This document shows positions 8,162 through 20,004 of a DNA stretch of 64,000 nt, in pieces. The position numbers and the translations under genes were made by a program. Positions within the stretch are counted from its first letter, which is position 1; every line of letters starts with the position of its first letter. This DNA comes from CAWGXZ01 sp963826695. Its GTDB lineage: Bacteria; Pseudomonadota; Gammaproteobacteria; Burkholderiales; Burkholderiaceae_C. Location: the NCBI GenBank assembly GCA_963826695.1, contig CAWGXZ010000003.1:434001-498000 (forward strand), given 5' to 3'. The notes beneath the pieces were generated by a model that was given only the letters and a program-made list of their open reading frames with translations, was not told where the DNA came from and searched no databases.

Positions 8162-10674
8162 GAGTGGACGGCCACGAGGGCCTCGATGCGGGAAGTATCG
8201 ACAGGCAAAGTGAAGCTGAAGCAACAACCTGTGACAGACGAGCCATTGTAGAGGTTCTGCGCCCGTATCCGTCCCCGGTGCGACTCGATGATCGTGCGGC
8301 ACAGCGACAGGCCGATGCCGAGCCCTTCCGCCTTGGTCGAGAAGAAGGCTTCGTAAAGCCGTGCGATCACCTCCTCGGGCAGCCCCGGCCCCAGATCGGT
8401 GACGCTGAACTCGATGACTTCGCCGTCGTCGGTGTGCTTGGGCACCACGCGCAGTTCGATGCGCCGGCGCGCTGGCGGCATGCGTCCCAGATCGATCGCC
8501 TCGGCAGCGTTCTTCAACAGGTTGAGCAGCACCTGTTCGATCAGGATCGGGTCGACCAGCAACGGCGGCAGACGTTGCGCCACGTAGGTCTGGATCGTCA
8601 CCTTGCGTCGGCGCAGTTCGATGCCCGCAAGCTCGACTGCGTCGTCGATGATGGCGCGGGCGCGCGCCCGCTGGCGTTGCGGCTCGCTGCGCTTGACGAA
8701 CTCGCGAATGCGCCGAATGATTTCGCCGGCGCGCTGCGCCTGGCGAGAGGTCTTCTGCAGGGCAGCGAGCAGCTCGGTCTTGTCGATGGCATCGTTGTTG
8801 ACGCGCGAGACGATGCCGTTGCAGTAGTTGGCAATCGCCGTCAGCGGCTGGTTCAGCTCGTGCGCCACCGACGAGGCCATCTCGCCCATGGTGATCAGAC
8901 GGCTCGTGACCTGCGCCTTTTCTGCCTGGGAGGCCGCCAGCGCTTCGGCCTCCCGCCGCGCAGTGATGTCGGTCGCGATCAGCATTTGCGCCAGCCGTCC
9001 GTCGGTCCACTGGATAAACCGGGAGCGCACGTCGAACCACTTTTGCAGCGATTCGACAAAGACCTCGCGCAGGCCCGGCGACGGGTTGCCTGGCGTCTCG
9101 CCGGCAGGCGCACCGAGCAGGCTGTCACCGGCGTCCGGGGCCGTTGCCTCCTGCCCGGGCGCCTCGTCGTCGCCGGCGAGTTGCGCATGCGCCTGCGGGC
9201 TGATGCCGAACCAGAGGCGGTACGAGCGGTTGGCAAAGAGCAGTTCACCCTGCTGCACCGAAAGCACCGAAACCGCCGCGTCCAGGCCCTCGAGCACGGT
9301 GGTGAAACGCTCGTGCGAGGCGGTCAGCTGGTCGCGGATGCGCTTGGCCTCGGTGATGTTGGTCATCGAGGTCATCCAGCCGGTCTGCTGATTCTTCGGA
9401 TCGATCAGCGGTGACACATACATCCGGGCATCGAAAAGAGAACCGTCCCTGCGCATCACCTTGACCTCGATGCCGCCGGCCGGGCTCTGACCGCGCAGTT
9501 CCTGCTGCAGCAAACGGCTGTTCTCCTCGTAGCGATCGGGAGGCCAGTGTGGAAACGGGGGACGCCGGTAAAGCAGTTCCGACTCGGAGAAGCCGGTCAT
9601 TGCACAGAATGCCGGGTTGACATAGGTGATCCGGCCCTGCAGGTCCATCGCCCGCATGCCGGTCAACATCGAGTTTTCCATCGCCCGTCGGAAGTTGGCC
9701 TCGGACACCAGCTTCTTCTGCATCTGCAGCCTGCGGCGCATGTGGCGCCACGTGCCGATCAGCATCCACAGCGTCAGCAGGCTCAGTGCCGCAACCATCC
9801 AGAACAGGGTGTTGCTGATCAGCCCGAAAGACGTCCGATAGCCCTCGCCGGACAGCACGATGCCGTTGCCGACCGGCGCCAGCGGCACCGAATGGATGAT
9901 CGACGGGCGCCGCACCTTCTGACCCGGCATGAGCGGCAGCGTGCTGGCGAACGTCGAGCCGTCGGCATCGACCAGCCGCACCGTGTGTCGATCGACCGGC
10001 GCACTCTGCATGACGTATCGAAGCAGCCGCTCCAGCGGGTATTCGGCCAGCAGCACACCGCCAAAGGTGCCGCTGTCGACCAGCGGCACATAAAGTTGCA
10101 TCGAAGCGTTGCCCGCCTCGTCGACAACCGGCTTCGAATACACCGGCTGTCGCGTGCGCTCGGCGGCAGCGAACGCTTCGAGCGCTGCGTGGCTCCAGGG
10201 CACGGCGGCGCGCGAGGACGGATCGCCCAGGTAGGCTTCGGCGGTCGCAGGGGCGTGGCCCGCCTTTCGTGCCCGGTCTCTGTCGACCCAGCTCAGCGAA
10301 GCGATTTCCGGCCGGTCGAGCACGAGGCTCTCGGCCTGTCGCGCGAAGGCTGCGGGCGTCAGCGGCCGACCGACCGCGTCGCGGGCCATGCGCACGAGCT
10401 GCTCCTGGTTTTCGAGCAGCCGCAGATAGAGCTGCTGCTGGACCACCTCGGTATCGCGCTGAACCGACTCGCGCTCGCGCTCGAAGTCCTCGCGGTGCAG
10501 ATACCAGAACGCCAGAATCATCGCTGCGAGAAAAAGCAGCACCGAGAGCAGCGGCGCGAGGGTCGCGAAATTGTCCTGTTCGGCTGGCGTGCGTCGTCGC
10601 CACCAATGGCGCCACCAGCTGCGTGAAGGCAGCGGCTCCTGCGCATCCGGAAGGTGGGAGGCCGGGGTGGACAT
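8158..10674 (-). CDS. PAS-domain sensor histidine kinase
   Basis: 838 residues from ATG at 10674. Membrane segments at ~39-60 and ~288-308 bracket a ~225-residue periplasmic sensing domain (Cache-like in appearance, not assigned). Two PAS domains follow (~325-450 and ~452-580), then the dimerisation box with phospho-acceptor H605 (SSVAHELNQPLTAIANY) and an HATPase with N-box NLLKNAAEAI and G-boxes DLGPGLP and GLGIGLS. It phosphorylates the FixJ-type regulator encoded immediately downstream. The start lies 117 bases from the divergent aceE start, so the two share a promoter region. Confidence 0.93.
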   Translation of the reverse strand: MSTPASHLPDAQEPLPSRSWWRHWWRRRTPAEQDNFATLAPLLSVLLFLAAMILAFWYLHREDFERERESVQRDTEVVQQQLYLRLLENQEQLVRMARDAVGRPLTPAAFARQAESLVLDRPEIASLSWVDRDRARKAGHAPATAEAYLGDPSSRAAVPWSHAALEAFAAAERTRQPVYSKPVVDEAGNASMQLYVPLVDSGTFGGVLLAEYPLERLLRYVMQSAPVDRHTVRLVDADGSTFASTLPLMPGQKVRRPSIIHSVPLAPVGNGIVLSGEGYRTSFGLISNTLFWMVAALSLLTLWMLIGTWRHMRRRLQMQKKLVSEANFRRAMENSMLTGMRAMDLQGRITYVNPAFCAMTGFSESELLYRRPPFPHWPPDRYEENSRLLQQELRGQSPAGGIEVKVMRRDGSLFDARMYVSPLIDPKNQQTGWMTSMTNITEAKRIRDQLTASHERFTTVLEGLDAAVSVLSVQQGELLFANRSYRLWFGISPQAHAQLAGDDEAPGQEATAPDAGDSLLGAPAGETPGNPSPGLREVFVESLQKWFDVRSRFIQWTDGRLAQMLIATDITARREAEALAASQAEKAQVTSRLITMGEMASSVAHELNQPLTAIANYCNGIVSRVNNDAIDKTELLAALQKTSRQAQRAGEIIRRIREFVKRSEPQRQRARARAIIDDAVELAGIELRRRKVTIQTYVAQRLPPLLVDPILIEQVLLNLLKNAAEAIDLGRMPPARRRIELRVVPKHTDDGEVIEFSVTDLGPGLPEEVIARLYEAFFSTKAEGLGIGLSLCRTIIESHRGRIRAQNLYNGSSVTGCCFSFTLPVDTSRIEALVAVHS

Positions 10675-10791
10675 CGATCGATTATCCCGGCCGATGCGCC
10701 GCCCTCCGGGCCCATGGGGGGCGAGTGGATGCAGCCATGGCTCGCTTTTGTGGGAAACTTTCTTCGACAGGACCAACAAGGAGGAGACCGA

Positions 10792-13515
<2,724 letters not shown>

Positions 13516-13608
13516 TTCACGCCTGATCCGCCCGCTGTCGCAGGTGCGGCAGCAGCGGTGCGCCGCCCGGTCGCGCCGCCTTCGAGAGCAACGCTGGAGA
13601 CGAACAAC

Positions 13609-15321
13609 ATGGCAGTGGTGGAAGTCAAGGTCCCGGACATCGGCGACTTCAAGGAAGTGGAAATCATCGAGTTGCTGGTCAAGCCCGGCGACAAGATCGC
13701 GGTCGATCAGAGCCTGATGACCGTCGAGAGCGACAAGGCGTCGATGGAGATCCCGTCGTCGCACGCCGGCGTCATCGCCGAGATGAAGGTCAAGGTCGGC
13801 GACAAGGTGAGCGAGGGCACGCTGGTGCTGATGATCGAGGCCGAAGGCGGCGCATCGAGTTCCGCGCCGGCACCGGCGGCACCCGCCCCGGCGCCCGCGG
13901 CGGCGGCGCCGGCGCCTGCGTCCGCCCCTGCGTCAGCGCCGGCTGCGGGCGGTGGGACGGTCGAAGTGGCTGTGCCGGATATCGGCGATTTCGACGAGGT
14001 TGCCGTCATCGAGGTGATGGTCAAGCCCGGCGACACCATCAAGGTCGAGCAGAGCCTGCTGACCGTCGAAAGCGACAAGGCGTCGATGGAGATTCCGTCG
14101 TCGCATGCCGGCGTCGTCAAGGAAGTTCGCGTCAAGCTCGGCGACAAGGTCTCGAAGGGCACCGTGGTGGTGCTGCTCGAGGCGGCAGGCGGTGCAGCCG
14201 CACCGGCGGCGCCGGCCGCGGCGCCAGCCTCTGCATCGGCGGCACCGACCCCACCGGCCGCGGCGCCGGTGCCGTCGTCGCCGGCGGCAGCAGCGGGACC
14301 GGCAGCCGGCTATGGCGGCGTGTCGCGCCCGACGCCGACGGCCGCGCTGCAGCCGCACGAGCCGACCTCGCCGCAGGGAACGCTGCCGCATGCGTCGCCC
14401 TCGATTCGCAAGCTCGCCCGTGAGCTCGGCGTGCCGCTTGCAGAAGTGAAGGGCAGCGGGCCGAAGGGCCGGATCACCCAGCAGGACGTGCAGTCGTTCG
14501 TCAAGTCGGTGATGTCCGGCGCAACGTCGACCCAGGCGCAAGGGCCGCGCTCGGCGCCTGCGTCGGCTGCAGCCGAGGGTGGCGGCATTCCGGGCTTGCT
14601 GGCCTGGCCGAAGGTCGACTTCGCGAAGTTCGGCGCCGTCGAGCGCAAGGACCTGTCGCGCATCAAGAAGATCAGCGGTGCCAACCTGCACCGCAACTGG
14701 GTGCTGATCCCGCATGTCACGAATCACGACGATGCCGACATCACCGAACTCGAGGCTTTCCGCGTCCGCCTGAACAAGGAAAACGAGAAGAGCGGCGTCA
14801 AGGTCACGATGCTGGCGTTCCTGATCAAGGCGAGCGTCGCTGCGCTGCAGAAGTTTCCCGAGTTCAATGCCTCGCTCGATGGCGACCAGATCGTTCTCAA
14901 GAAGTACTTCCACATCGGCTTTGCCGCCGATACGCCGAACGGCCTGATGGTTCCGGTGATCAAGGATGCCGACAAGAAGGGCGTGATCCAGATCTCGCAG
15001 GAGATGAACGACCTGGCCAAGAAGGCTCGCGACGGCAAGCTCGGCCCGGCGGAGATGTCTGGCGGGTGCTTCTCGATCAGCTCGCTCGGCGGTATCGGAG
15101 GTCGCTACTTCACGCCGATCATCAACGCCCCTGAAGTCTCGATCCTCGGTGTCTGCAAGAGCACGACCGAGCCGGTCTGGGACGGAAAGGCCTTCCAGCC
15201 GCGCCTGATCCTGCCGCTCAGCCTGAGTTGGGATCACCGCGTTATCGACGGCGCGGCGGCGGCGCGATTCAACGCCTTCCTGATCCAGATCCTCGGCGAT
15301 TTCCGCCGCGTGCTGCTCTGA
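13609..15321 (+). CDS. aceF: Dihydrolipoamide acetyltransferase, pyruvate dehydrogenase E2
   Basis: 570 residues. Two N-terminal lipoyl domains (~1-75 and ~118-193), each with the lipoylated Lys in VESDKASMEIPSSHAGV, are joined by Ala/Pro-rich linkers. An E3/E1-binding domain follows (~262-300, PSIRKLARELGVPL) and the acetyltransferase core (~345-570) with catalytic His ~543 in the DHRVIDGA motif. It transfers acetyl from lipoate to CoA and forms the complex core. The ATG at 13609 lies 93 bases after aceE. Confidence 0.97.
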   Translation: MAVVEVKVPDIGDFKEVEIIELLVKPGDKIAVDQSLMTVESDKASMEIPSSHAGVIAEMKVKVGDKVSEGTLVLMIEAEGGASSSAPAPAAPAPAPAAAAPAPASAPASAPAAGGGTVEVAVPDIGDFDEVAVIEVMVKPGDTIKVEQSLLTVESDKASMEIPSSHAGVVKEVRVKLGDKVSKGTVVVLLEAAGGAAAPAAPAAAPASASAAPTPPAAAPVPSSPAAAAGPAAGYGGVSRPTPTAALQPHEPTSPQGTLPHASPSIRKLARELGVPLAEVKGSGPKGRITQQDVQSFVKSVMSGATSTQAQGPRSAPASAAAEGGGIPGLLAWPKVDFAKFGAVERKDLSRIKKISGANLHRNWVLIPHVTNHDDADITELEAFRVRLNKENEKSGVKVTMLAFLIKASVAALQKFPEFNASLDGDQIVLKKYFHIGFAADTPNGLMVPVIKDADKKGVIQISQEMNDLAKKARDGKLGPAEMSGGCFSISSLGGIGGRYFTPIINAPEVSILGVCKSTTEPVWDGKAFQPRLILPLSLSWDHRVIDGAAAARFNAFLIQILGDFRRVLL

Positions 15322-15348
15322 GCCGCGATCCAACCGAAAGTGCTGAAC

Positions 15349-17133
15349 ATGGCCCTGATCGACATCAAAGTTCCGGACATCGGCGACTTCAAGGAAGTCG
15401 CCGTTATCGAGTTGCTCGTCCAGCCGGGAGACACCATCAAGGAGGAGCAATCGCTGCTGACCGTCGAAAGCGACAAGGCTTCGATGGAAATTCCCTCATC
15501 GCATGCGGGCGTCGTGCGTGAGCTCAAGGTGAAGGTCGGCGACAAGGTGGGCGAAGGCAGCGTGGTGCTGACGCTCGAAGCCGAACAGGCCGGCGCTGCG
15601 GCTGCCGCGCCATCGCCGCCGCCCACGTCCGACGCCGCGCTGCCCAGTGCACCGGCCCCGGCCCCGACCGTTGCCGCGCAGGCACCGAATGCTGCCAGCT
15701 ATGGCGGCGGCGCCGATCTCGAATGCGACCTGGTGGTGCTCGGAGCGGGCCCGGGTGGCTATTCGGCCGCCTTCCGGGCAGCCGATCTCGGCATGAACGT
15801 GGTGCTCGTCGAGCGCTACCCGTCGCTCGGTGGCGTCTGTCTGAATGTCGGCTGCATTCCTTCGAAGGCGTTGCTCCACGTCGCTGCGGTGATGGACGAG
15901 GTCAAGCACTTCGACTCGCTCGGCATCAGCTTCGCTGCGCCGACGGTGGACCTGGCGAAGTTGCTCGCGCACAAGAACAAGGTGGTCGGCAAGCTGACCG
16001 GTGGCCTGGCCGGCATGGCCAAGATGCGCAAGGTGACGGTCATCCAGGGCAATGGCGAATTCCTCGATCCGAACCACCTCACCGTGGCGATGGCCGACGG
16101 CAAGTCGCAGACGCTCAAGTTCAAGCAAGCGGTCATCGCTGCCGGCTCCGAGGCGGTGAAGCTGCCGTTCCTGCCGAAGGACGATCCGCGGGTGGTCACT
16201 TCGACCGGCGCGCTCGAACTGCGCAGCCAGCCCAAGCGGATGCTGATCGTCGGCGGCGGCATCATCGGCCTCGAGATGGGCACCGTCTATTCGACGCTCG
16301 GCGCGCGGCTCGACGTCGTCGAGATGCTCGACGGACTGATGCAGGGCGCCGACCGCGACCTCGTCAAGGTCTGGCAGAAGATGAATGCGCCGCGTTTCGA
16401 CAACATCATGCTGAAGACCAAGACGGTTGGCGGCGAAGCCACGGCGGACGGCATTCTGGTGCGCTTCGAGGGCGAAGGAGCGCCCGCCGAGCCACAGCTC
16501 TACGACCTGGTGCTTCAGGCGGTGGGCCGCACGCCCAACGGCAAGAAGATCGGCGCCGAGAAGGCAGGGGTCCGCGTGGGTGAGCGCGGCTTCATCCCGG
16601 TCGATGTGCAGATGCGCACCAATGTGCCGCACATCTTCGCCATCGGCGACATCGTCGGCCAGCCGATGCTTGCCCACAAGGCGGTGCACGAGGCGCATGT
16701 CGCGGCAGAAGTCGCCTCGGGCGACGCCCATGCGCGCTTCGACGCGCGGGTGATTCCGAGCGTGGCCTACACCGATCCGGAGGTGGCCTGGGTCGGCCTC
16801 ACCGAGGACGAAGCCAAAGCGCAGGGCATCAAGATCAAGAAGGGTCTCTTCCCCTGGAATGCCTCGGGTCGCGCGATCGCCAACGGGCGCGACGAGGGCT
16901 TCACCAAGCTGCTGTTCTCGGAAGAGACGCATGCCATCGTCGGTGGCGGCATCGTCGGCACGCATGCGGGCGACATGATCGGCGAAGTGGCACTGGCAAT
17001 CGAGATGGGCGCGGACGGGGTCGATATCGGCAAGACGATCCATCCGCACCCGACGCTGGGCGAGACGATCGGCCTGGCGGCGGAAGCCTACGAAGGGGCT
17101 TGTACCGATCTGCCGCCGGTTAAGCGGCGCTGA
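15349..17133 (+). CDS. lpdA: Dihydrolipoyl dehydrogenase with N-terminal lipoyl domain, pyruvate dehydrogenase E3
   Basis: 594 residues; about 120 longer than a plain E3 because of an N-terminal lipoyl domain (~1-75, Lys in VESDKASMEIPSSHAG) and Pro/Ala linker. FAD motif GAGPGGYSAAF, redox-active disulfide C164/C169 in GGVCLNVGCIPSK, NAD motif GGGIIGLEMG, and the C-terminal HPHPTLGET with the active-site His. It reoxidises dihydrolipoate with NAD+. Lipoyl-E3 fusions are known in several betaproteobacteria. ATG at 15349 is preferred over GTG 15340. A strong hairpin terminator follows. Confidence 0.96.
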   Translation: MALIDIKVPDIGDFKEVAVIELLVQPGDTIKEEQSLLTVESDKASMEIPSSHAGVVRELKVKVGDKVGEGSVVLTLEAEQAGAAAAAPSPPPTSDAALPSAPAPAPTVAAQAPNAASYGGGADLECDLVVLGAGPGGYSAAFRAADLGMNVVLVERYPSLGGVCLNVGCIPSKALLHVAAVMDEVKHFDSLGISFAAPTVDLAKLLAHKNKVVGKLTGGLAGMAKMRKVTVIQGNGEFLDPNHLTVAMADGKSQTLKFKQAVIAAGSEAVKLPFLPKDDPRVVTSTGALELRSQPKRMLIVGGGIIGLEMGTVYSTLGARLDVVEMLDGLMQGADRDLVKVWQKMNAPRFDNIMLKTKTVGGEATADGILVRFEGEGAPAEPQLYDLVLQAVGRTPNGKKIGAEKAGVRVGERGFIPVDVQMRTNVPHIFAIGDIVGQPMLAHKAVHEAHVAAEVASGDAHARFDARVIPSVAYTDPEVAWVGLTEDEAKAQGIKIKKGLFPWNASGRAIANGRDEGFTKLLFSEETHAIVGGGIVGTHAGDMIGEVALAIEMGADGVDIGKTIHPHPTLGETIGLAAEAYEGACTDLPPVKRR

Positions 17134-17143
17134 TCGACGACGG

Positions 17144-17178
17144 AAAAAGAAAAGGGGAGCCTGAGGCTCCCCTTTTTT
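17144..17178. terminator. Intrinsic terminator shared by lpdA and the convergent TolC-family gene
   Basis: An 8-bp perfect stem (GGGGAGCC at 17154-17161, TGA loop, GGCTCCCC at 17165-17172) is followed by T6 on the plus strand. The minus strand reads into TTTTTCTTTT after the same stem, so it can act in both directions between the convergent genes. Confidence 0.9.
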
Positions 17179-17189
17179 CGTGGCTGCGT

Positions 17190-18944
17190 TCAGCGTGTAG
17201 TCGGCGTGCTCGGCGTCATCCGCGGCAGCGGGCTCGGTGCAGTCGATCCGACGCTTCCCGACGCCCGCGGCACCATTCCCTGGGACGGCGTGGTCGACGG
17301 GTTGCCCATGGCACCCGGACGAACCTGGCTGGTGCTCGGTACACGCGGCGAGCTCCCCGGACCCGTTGCCGGGCCGGCCGGCGGCAGGCTGCCGGGCCGT
17401 GAGGAACCACGGCCCGCCGGCTCGATCGGGCCGAGGACCGGCGAGGTCGACGCTGGCGGCGCATTCGTCCGCACCATTTGGTCGGCCCGGGTGTCGAGCG
17501 CCGGTCGAGGGGTCGAGGCGACCTCCGGGACCAAGATCGGGCAGCGGCGCGGCGCATCCTCGCCCGGCGACCAGGTGTCGATCTCCGGACCGGTTGCGGC
17601 GCCAGGGCCGGCAAGGCCGAGCGTGCTGACCAGCTTGTTCACCGACGCTTGTGTCCGCACATAAGCGAGGCCCAGGTCATGCTGTGCATTGGCCTGCGCA
17701 CGTTGCGCGGTGTAGACCTCGTTTTCAGAGTTCAGCAGGTCGAGCAGCGTGCGCTGGCCAACACCCGTCTCGAACTGCTGGCGATAGGCATCTCGCGTCT
17801 TGACGATCGCCGCGGTGTTGCGATCAAGCTGCACCAGCTGCTCGGTCAGCCGCCGGGTGTCGTTGTAGGCGATGCTCGCCACCTGGCGCGCATCGCGGCA
17901 GGCCTTGTCGCGAAGATCGCCGGCCTGACTGACAAGCGCCACTTGCTGACGGACCCGGGCGCGATCGCCGCCACCGTTGAACAGGTTCCAGTTCATCACG
18001 ATCTCGGCCCTGGCATTGCGTGTCTGGTCAGGGAGCGTCTCGTAATTGCGGCCGGCGCCGCCGCGAAGGCGTGCCTCGACGCGCGGCTGGAACGCTGCCT
18101 CACGCACGCTCACCGCAGCCCGCGCTGCACGCATGCCTTCGATGCTGGCACTGATTGCCGTGTTGCGCTGAATCGCCGTGGCGACGGCATCGGCTTCGCT
18201 CGAGGGCATGTTCGCCTGCATCAGCGCAGGCGTCGGCAGCTGGGCTGGCGGCTGCTCGCCCACGATGCGTTGATAGCGGGCGATGACGTCGTGCAGGTTG
18301 GCAACCTCGGTCGTGAGATTCGACTCGGCAAGCGCCTGCCGGGCACCCACCTGCTCCGAATCCACACCCCTGCCAACGCCGGCACGAACCCGCGAGTCGA
18401 TCTGCAATGCGGCATAGCGGTGCTGGACGAAGTTGTCTTCCGCCAGCTGCACCAGTCGCCGGTAGCGCAGCACATCGTAGTGGGCTCGTGCGGCATCGAG
18501 TGCCGTTTGCTCCGTCAAGTCGAGCAGTTCGAAGTAGCGACCCAGCCGCTCGTGACCCGACTGGCGCACTTCACTGGCGGTACCGAGCCCGTCCCAGAGC
18601 AGCTGGCGCAGCGTCAGACCGACGCCGCTGCTGGTCTGCGTCTGGCCTTCCGGCGTGCGGTTGTCGTAGCTGGTCCTGCCCCGGCCGATGCTGGCGTTGA
18701 GGTCGAGCTTGGGAAGCAGGTTCGAGCGGGCAGCGTCGACCGCACTCTCGGAGGCTCGGTAGGCGTTGAAGCGTGCCGAGATCTCCGGGTTGGACTGCAG
18801 GGCGGTCTCGACGGTCGTGCGGAGCGGATCGCCGGTCTGGGCGGCCGCTGGCAAACCGACGCCGAGCCCGGCAATGGCTGCCGCGATGGCAGTGAGCGAC
18901 AGACGTCCCGGGCGGGCCGCGGGAGTGGAGAGCTTATTGATCAT
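17190..18944 (-). CDS. TolC-family outer membrane protein of a type I secretion system (LapE/AggA-like)
   Basis: 584 residues. A signal peptide (ending near residue 35, AAAQTGD) precedes two TolC repeats rich in Ala/Asn/Arg heptads (~36-445; LRQLLWDGLGTASEVRQSGHE, NWNLFNGGGDRARVRQQ, EVYTAQRAQANAQHDLGLAYVRTQA). It forms the outer membrane duct of a tripartite exporter; the inner-membrane partners are probably the HlyD- and LapB-type genes at 23-27 kb. The last ~139 residues form a Pro/Ser/Gly/Thr-rich tail absent from standard TolC. It is divergent from lapG. Confidence 0.88.
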   Translation of the reverse strand: MINKLSTPAARPGRLSLTAIAAAIAGLGVGLPAAAQTGDPLRTTVETALQSNPEISARFNAYRASESAVDAARSNLLPKLDLNASIGRGRTSYDNRTPEGQTQTSSGVGLTLRQLLWDGLGTASEVRQSGHERLGRYFELLDLTEQTALDAARAHYDVLRYRRLVQLAEDNFVQHRYAALQIDSRVRAGVGRGVDSEQVGARQALAESNLTTEVANLHDVIARYQRIVGEQPPAQLPTPALMQANMPSSEADAVATAIQRNTAISASIEGMRAARAAVSVREAAFQPRVEARLRGGAGRNYETLPDQTRNARAEIVMNWNLFNGGGDRARVRQQVALVSQAGDLRDKACRDARQVASIAYNDTRRLTEQLVQLDRNTAAIVKTRDAYRQQFETGVGQRTLLDLLNSENEVYTAQRAQANAQHDLGLAYVRTQASVNKLVSTLGLAGPGAATGPEIDTWSPGEDAPRRCPILVPEVASTPRPALDTRADQMVRTNAPPASTSPVLGPIEPAGRGSSRPGSLPPAGPATGPGSSPRVPSTSQVRPGAMGNPSTTPSQGMVPRASGSVGSTAPSPLPRMTPSTPTTR

Positions 18945-19238
18945 GCAGTCCTCTTCTCGTTACTTCATGGTCGCCGACGACGACGTGTCGAACGCCGCCG
19001 GTCGTTGGCATTGGCAGCCGCACGCGGCGTCCCCGGTAAATATGCAACGTGATGAAACCGTTCGAACCCGAGTTTAGGCGGAGTTGCGCAGTACTTCACA
19101 CAGTTGAGGGCGCTGCACAACGCCTTTTCATGGGAGGCGTCGATTCTTCTCGTCGAGCGCGTCCGAAGTTGCTGCCGATTGCGCAAAGGACTCAAGTCGG
19201 CTGCCTCGCCGCCGATGTTCCTTTGCCAAGCGCACCCC
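18945..19238. promoter_or_regulatory. Divergent intergenic region between the TolC-family gene and lapG
   Basis: 294 bases that must hold the promoters for both directions. The frame of lapG remains open from 19104, so part could be coding if a TTG start there is used. No operator or convincing sigma-70 pair was recognised by eye. Confidence 0.4.
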
Positions 19239-19994
19239 ATGCCGCCGACCGATTTCCCACACTGCCGCTTCGTCCAGGCTCTGTCTCTGCGGCAACCTTC
19301 CTGGTTCGGCCGCGGTTTCGCCCAGTTGCGCGGCGGTTGCGGGTTGCAGTGGTTTCTGGGCCGAGCGGGCGCCTGGCTGTTCGTCTTGCTGCTGGCGCTT
19401 CATGCCGGATTGCAGGCCTATGACGCCTCGCGCATGCTGTCGGCTGCGCAGACGCACGGCCCGCGCGCGGTGCAGGGTGCCCGTGCGCTTCAGGCCGCGC
19501 TGGCGCAAGCCGTGGCTTTGAACGACAGCGGTCGCTTGCAGACCGTCAATCGCTTCTACAACCAGACGGTGGAATTCGTCGACGACATTGCCGGCTGGGG
19601 ACAGATCGACTACTGGGCCAGCCCGATGGAGATGCTCGGCAAGGGCGTCGGCGACTGCGAAGACTACGCACTCGCCAAATACTTCGCGCTGACCACAATC
19701 GGCATGCCGGCGTCGCAGTTGCGTGTCGTGTATGTTCGCGCGCTCCAGGGCGGTGCTTCGGTGGCCCACATGGTTCTTGCGTACTACCCGACGCCGGGCG
19801 CGGAACCGTTCATCCTGGACAACCTCATCGACGAGATCCGCGCCGCGTCGGCCCGACCCGACCTGACGCCGGTATTCAGCTTCAACACCGAAGGCCTGTG
19901 GCAGGGCGTGGGCAGTCAAAGCGCTGGCGACCCCACTGCCAAGCTCTCGCGCTGGCGCGATTACCTGCTGAAGGTACGCGCCGAAGGTTTCTGA
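19239..19994 (+). CDS. lapG: LapG-type periplasmic cysteine protease (transglutaminase-like)
   Basis: 251 residues from ATG 19239. A hydrophobic segment (~44-62) serves as signal/anchor. The catalytic triad is C140 (GVGDCEDYALAK), H177 (VAHMVL) and D194 (ILDNL); the spacing of 37 and 17 matches LapG of Pseudomonas fluorescens (C135/H172/D189). LapG cuts the N-terminal retention module of giant RTX adhesins, releasing biofilm cells, and is held inactive by LapD when c-di-GMP is high. It is followed 10 bases later by lapD. Earlier in-frame starts exist (19104, 19215) but add a basic region before the hydrophobic segment. Confidence 0.9.
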   Translation: MPPTDFPHCRFVQALSLRQPSWFGRGFAQLRGGCGLQWFLGRAGAWLFVLLLALHAGLQAYDASRMLSAAQTHGPRAVQGARALQAALAQAVALNDSGRLQTVNRFYNQTVEFVDDIAGWGQIDYWASPMEMLGKGVGDCEDYALAKYFALTTIGMPASQLRVVYVRALQGGASVAHMVLAYYPTPGAEPFILDNLIDEIRAASARPDLTPVFSFNTEGLWQGVGSQSAGDPTAKLSRWRDYLLKVRAEGF

Positions 19995-20004
19995 CGGGAA
20001 AAAC

